Position numbers and translations under genes: made by a program. From assembly GCF_000227135.1 (NCBI RefSeq), contig NC_018246.1:8537-72536 (forward strand): a stretch of DNA of 64,000 nt. The letters are read 5' to 3'. Within the stretch, counting starts at the first letter, position 1, and each line of letters begins with the position of its first letter. The stretch is from Leishmania donovani (Eukaryota > Euglenozoa > Kinetoplastea > Trypanosomatida > Trypanosomatidae). The notes below the pieces were generated by a model. The model was not told the origin of the DNA. It worked only from the letters and a program-made list of their open reading frames with translations, and searched no databases. This document shows positions 61,339 to 64,000 of the stretch, piece after piece.

Positions 61339-63414
61339 ATGCTACGACGCTTGTGCGTACCGCTGCGTGTGGTGGCTGCAGGGTTGCGCCTCAACTCCTC
61401 CAGCTCTGGGCCGTCGAAGACGAATGATGGGGGCATTCCCAACGCGACGGGCATGGACAACGCGCCTGGGCTTTATGCTGAGAAGCCTTCCAGTACCTAC
61501 TGTGAGGAAAAGTACCCCAACAAGATGGAAGAAGTGGGTTCTCTCAAGCCACCAACGTACGACGTGCCTCATGGCCGATCTGACAACATCAAGACACCTG
61601 AGTTCAATACATCTTTAGGAAAGTTTGATCAGGCTCCCTACTTCACCGGCGGCCCGCCGGCGATGCGATACCACGGCTACAAGCGGGACCCTGCTGGCGA
61701 GGGTGTAGACTACCGCGATGTCCTGCCAAAAACGCCGATTGAAGACCATCACCCCCACATGGAGTTCCTTTCAGTCACCGGACGCCGCGAAGGAAGCACG
61801 TTTCTACTGGCGAACGCTGGTGTGAACTGGGAGCTGAAGGCCGCTGCGATGTCTCTCTACCGCACAATCCTCAAGTCTTTGCCAATGATTAAGCACTACT
61901 ACTGGCTGCTCGTTCCCCTTCCGGAGATGAAGGACAAGATTCGCCTCCGCTTTTTGCAGAACCAGCACACGAAAGACCCAGACGCGATTCGACACTTGCT
62001 TCATAACGGCTGGATGGAGTTTCAGGAGTCTATCATGTTCCGCCGCCCCCGCGCGACCATCGAAAAGTACTTTGAGCACGAGAGCATGGATGAACTGAGC
62101 AAGCAGTACACCAAGGAGGAAGGCCTGATGAGTAGTGAACGCGAGTTCTGGAACGGCGAGGAGCAGCGCCGCGAAGGCCCGCACAACGGTCATTGGTCGT
62201 GGCTTGGTGAGCAGTGCGAGAAAGAGTTTACCAAGATTGCGGGCCGCATCCCGATTTCCTGGACAGCCTCGAGGGGCTACTTTGAGAAGGGGCAAGCCGA
62301 CGGCACGAACTACTGGGAGAAGAATCTTGACTACGAAGGCTGGTACATCAAGAACGTCGACCCTGACCGCCAGAATGCGCGGCGCGAGATGCAGGGGTGG
62401 GTTGAGAGCGGCTACAACCAGCCGAAGCACTACGCCAGCAAGAACCGTCGCGGTTACCGCCGCATGGTGAAGGATATTGAGACGCTCATGGAGACCTCCA
62501 TGGAGGATCTGTATACACACAACCGCGAGCAGCTATTTCAATACCTGATCCGCGAGAGCAGCCCCGAATCCAATCGCATCAACGCGGAGCGCACGCTGGC
62601 GTACCAGGACGACGACTTCTACTCTACTCGCTTTGAGGAGTACGAGAAGTGCCTGAAGCAGGCCATGCGCGAGATGCCGAACCCGCGCCTATGGAAGACC
62701 GACGCCTTCTACTTCCGTCTGCGTTACCTGCTGGCCCCTTTGGAATACAACTGGGCCAAGCTACCCGTCGGTGCGACTCAAGAGAAGCTCTTCAACGAGT
62801 GGATCTCGGACAACTGCAACTACGCCATCTACACGAGTGACGTCTTCACTCAGATCAAGGCGGACAAGACGCGTAACCCCATGGCCAAGACTTGGGCTGA
62901 CTTCTACACGGAGTTCGATCCCGACGTGCCGGAGACGCGCAATCTCCCGTGGTATCATAGGGACTTCGATTACGACCGTCGCCACAAGTGGGACGAGCGG
63001 TGCATGCGGATGAAGCGCTGGGTTCAGAGCGGCACCATTGACGGCAAACACGCATACTTTGACAGCATCGTTGCCGAGTGGGAGCAGTATGTGAACCGCC
63101 CAGAGCGCTTCCGTGCGCCAGACAGCGCCGAGCGCCGCTACGCAGCACCGCGAATGGTACAGCTGTACCGTGCACTGAACCGCGTGATGGATGTGGCGCT
63201 TGCAGACCAGATGAGGCAGACGATCGAGAAGGGTCGCGACCTCAGCAAGATGTCTGTCGAGGACGTGCAAAGGCGGCTCGCCGCGGCGGACTTCACCAAC
63301 TTCCGGTTTGAGGTGCCCGTCATTATTTACCCTGACGGCGCCGCCCAGCCGCAGCTTGGTCTGAACGGCTGTTCTGTCGCCACCGCCGCCGCCTCCGCGA
63401 CAGCGGCTGCGTAG
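61339..63414 (+). CDS. Enlarged NDUFA6/B14-like LYR mitochondrial protein
   Basis: 691 residues. The N-terminus (MLRRLCVPLRVVAAGLRLNS) is a good mitochondrial presequence. Residues 168-245 match the complex I subunit NDUFA6 (B14) LYR domain: SLYR at 172-175, then MKDKIRLRFLQNQHTKDP (198-214) and HLLHNGWMEFQESI, with the same spacing as B14. LYR proteins of this type bind acyl-carrier protein. The family is normally about 130-150 residues; here about 165 residues precede and 445 follow, rich in Trp/Tyr/Arg with repeated W-Y/R-x-R patterns. It may be a complex I subunit or part of another mitochondrial machine such as the mitoribosome assembly complexes, which also use LYR-ACP pairs. The ATG at 61339 is chosen; an upstream GTG at 61327 is not a start in trypanosomatids. 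First gene of the rightward array. Confidence 0.75.
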   Translation: MLRRLCVPLRVVAAGLRLNSSSSGPSKTNDGGIPNATGMDNAPGLYAEKPSSTYCEEKYPNKMEEVGSLKPPTYDVPHGRSDNIKTPEFNTSLGKFDQAPYFTGGPPAMRYHGYKRDPAGEGVDYRDVLPKTPIEDHHPHMEFLSVTGRREGSTFLLANAGVNWELKAAAMSLYRTILKSLPMIKHYYWLLVPLPEMKDKIRLRFLQNQHTKDPDAIRHLLHNGWMEFQESIMFRRPRATIEKYFEHESMDELSKQYTKEEGLMSSEREFWNGEEQRREGPHNGHWSWLGEQCEKEFTKIAGRIPISWTASRGYFEKGQADGTNYWEKNLDYEGWYIKNVDPDRQNARREMQGWVESGYNQPKHYASKNRRGYRRMVKDIETLMETSMEDLYTHNREQLFQYLIRESSPESNRINAERTLAYQDDDFYSTRFEEYEKCLKQAMREMPNPRLWKTDAFYFRLRYLLAPLEYNWAKLPVGATQEKLFNEWISDNCNYAIYTSDVFTQIKADKTRNPMAKTWADFYTEFDPDVPETRNLPWYHRDFDYDRRHKWDERCMRMKRWVQSGTIDGKHAYFDSIVAEWEQYVNRPERFRAPDSAERRYAAPRMVQLYRALNRVMDVALADQMRQTIEKGRDLSKMSVEDVQRRLAAADFTNFRFEVPVIIYPDGAAQPQLGLNGCSVATAAASATAAA

Positions 63415-64000
63415 AGGGCAGGTGAAATCCACGTTGCTAAACCTGCTTGAAGAACACTCCTTGTTTTCATCGTTTTTTTTTTTTTCCACTGTTATTGCGT
63501 TTTTTTTTTAGCGCTGCTTTATATTTTGTTGGAGGTCGTGCGTCTCCTCCTGGTGCGTTTGTGTCTTGGCAATGATTTGATGCCCCGCCTTTGGGCAGGC
63601 GTCTTGTGTATGCCTCTTTTTGTTTTCTTTCCCCCTTGTGCTTTTCATGCCTCAGACTCTGTGCCTTAGGGTTGTGTTTCTGCTTAGTAGCAGCTTGCCG
63701 CGCGTACTGGGATGTTTGCGTGTGACAGCTCACCCGCAAAGGGAGTAGGCTGCTGATGTGAAAGGGGGGAGGCAAGGCGGGAAGAGGGACGTGCATGCTG
63801 ACGCTGGGGGCGCTAGAGCACATTATCAGTAGGAGCTGCTCGAGCTGATCTAGTGGGTGAAGAGTATCTTAGGACCCGCAGAGGCAACAAAGCAAAGCCT
63901 GCACTTCTAGTCCTCGTTTCTCTCATATGCCGCTCACGGTCACTCGCAGCCGCTGAGGAGCGCGCACCACCGGCTCTTTGCCTCTCCCCTTCCCACTCTT
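63415..64000 (+). other. 3' flank of the LYR-like gene
   Basis: No gene supported. T-runs at 63473-63485 and 63501-63509 and a pyrimidine-rich stretch 63600-63650 could direct splicing of a gene beyond the window and polyadenylation of the LYR-like mRNA. Confidence 0.55.

Overview
The window is nuclear DNA of a trypanosomatid, almost certainly a Leishmania species. The reasons are intronless genes in long same-strand arrays, long pyrimidine-rich 5' flanks before each gene, dispersed ~580-bp SIDER2-type retroposons, and a gene order (RPS2, PEX13, two J-proteins, fibrillarin, clathrin light chain, SNARE, Derlin, two kinases, M24 protein, MAPK-like kinase, MBF1, tandem ADP/ATP carriers) that matches what I recall of the left part of Leishmania chromosome 19. 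I checked no database. The species cannot be settled from sequence alone.

Layout: from about 53.9 kb down to position 1 every gene lies on the minus strand, forming one polycistronic unit read leftwards. Its order of transcription is a CrtC-like/prenyl-diphosphate-synthase fusion, a tandem ADP/ATP carrier locus, MBF1, an RCK/MAPK-type kinase (probable MPK9), a giant type I membrane protein, a PA2G4-like M24 protein, an STE11-like kinase with DFD instead of DFG, a kinase with a C-terminal CAP-Gly domain, a Derlin, a Qa-SNARE, clathrin light chain, fibrillarin, two J-domain proteins, PEX13 and RPS2 (cut by the window edge). From 53.9 to 61.3 kb there is a 7.4-kb, visibly AT-richer stretch without convincing ORFs. 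On its right a single plus-strand gene starts, a very enlarged NDUFA6/LYR-like mitochondrial protein. This is a divergent strand-switch region, the usual place for transcription initiation in these organisms. Homopolymer polarity flips at about 57.2-57.7 kb, beside two C-runs.

Assembly quality is poor between 42 and 51.6 kb. Four N gaps (516 + 3 x 99) break the carrier locus and a SIDER2 cluster, and contig ends on either side of the gaps repeat each other exactly. The apparent two and a half carrier genes are best explained as two real genes, and a 325-bp repeated block near 51 kb is probably one locus shown twice.

The genes do not form one pathway, as is normal for trypanosomatid arrays. 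There are local themes (ER/secretory traffic: Derlin, SNARE, clathrin light chain; chaperones; kinases) that may be coincidental. The best candidate for an undescribed system is the fusion of a CrtC/AttH lipocalin-like domain with a geranylgeranyl-type diphosphate synthase, the first gene left of the switch region, in an organism not known to make carotenoids.
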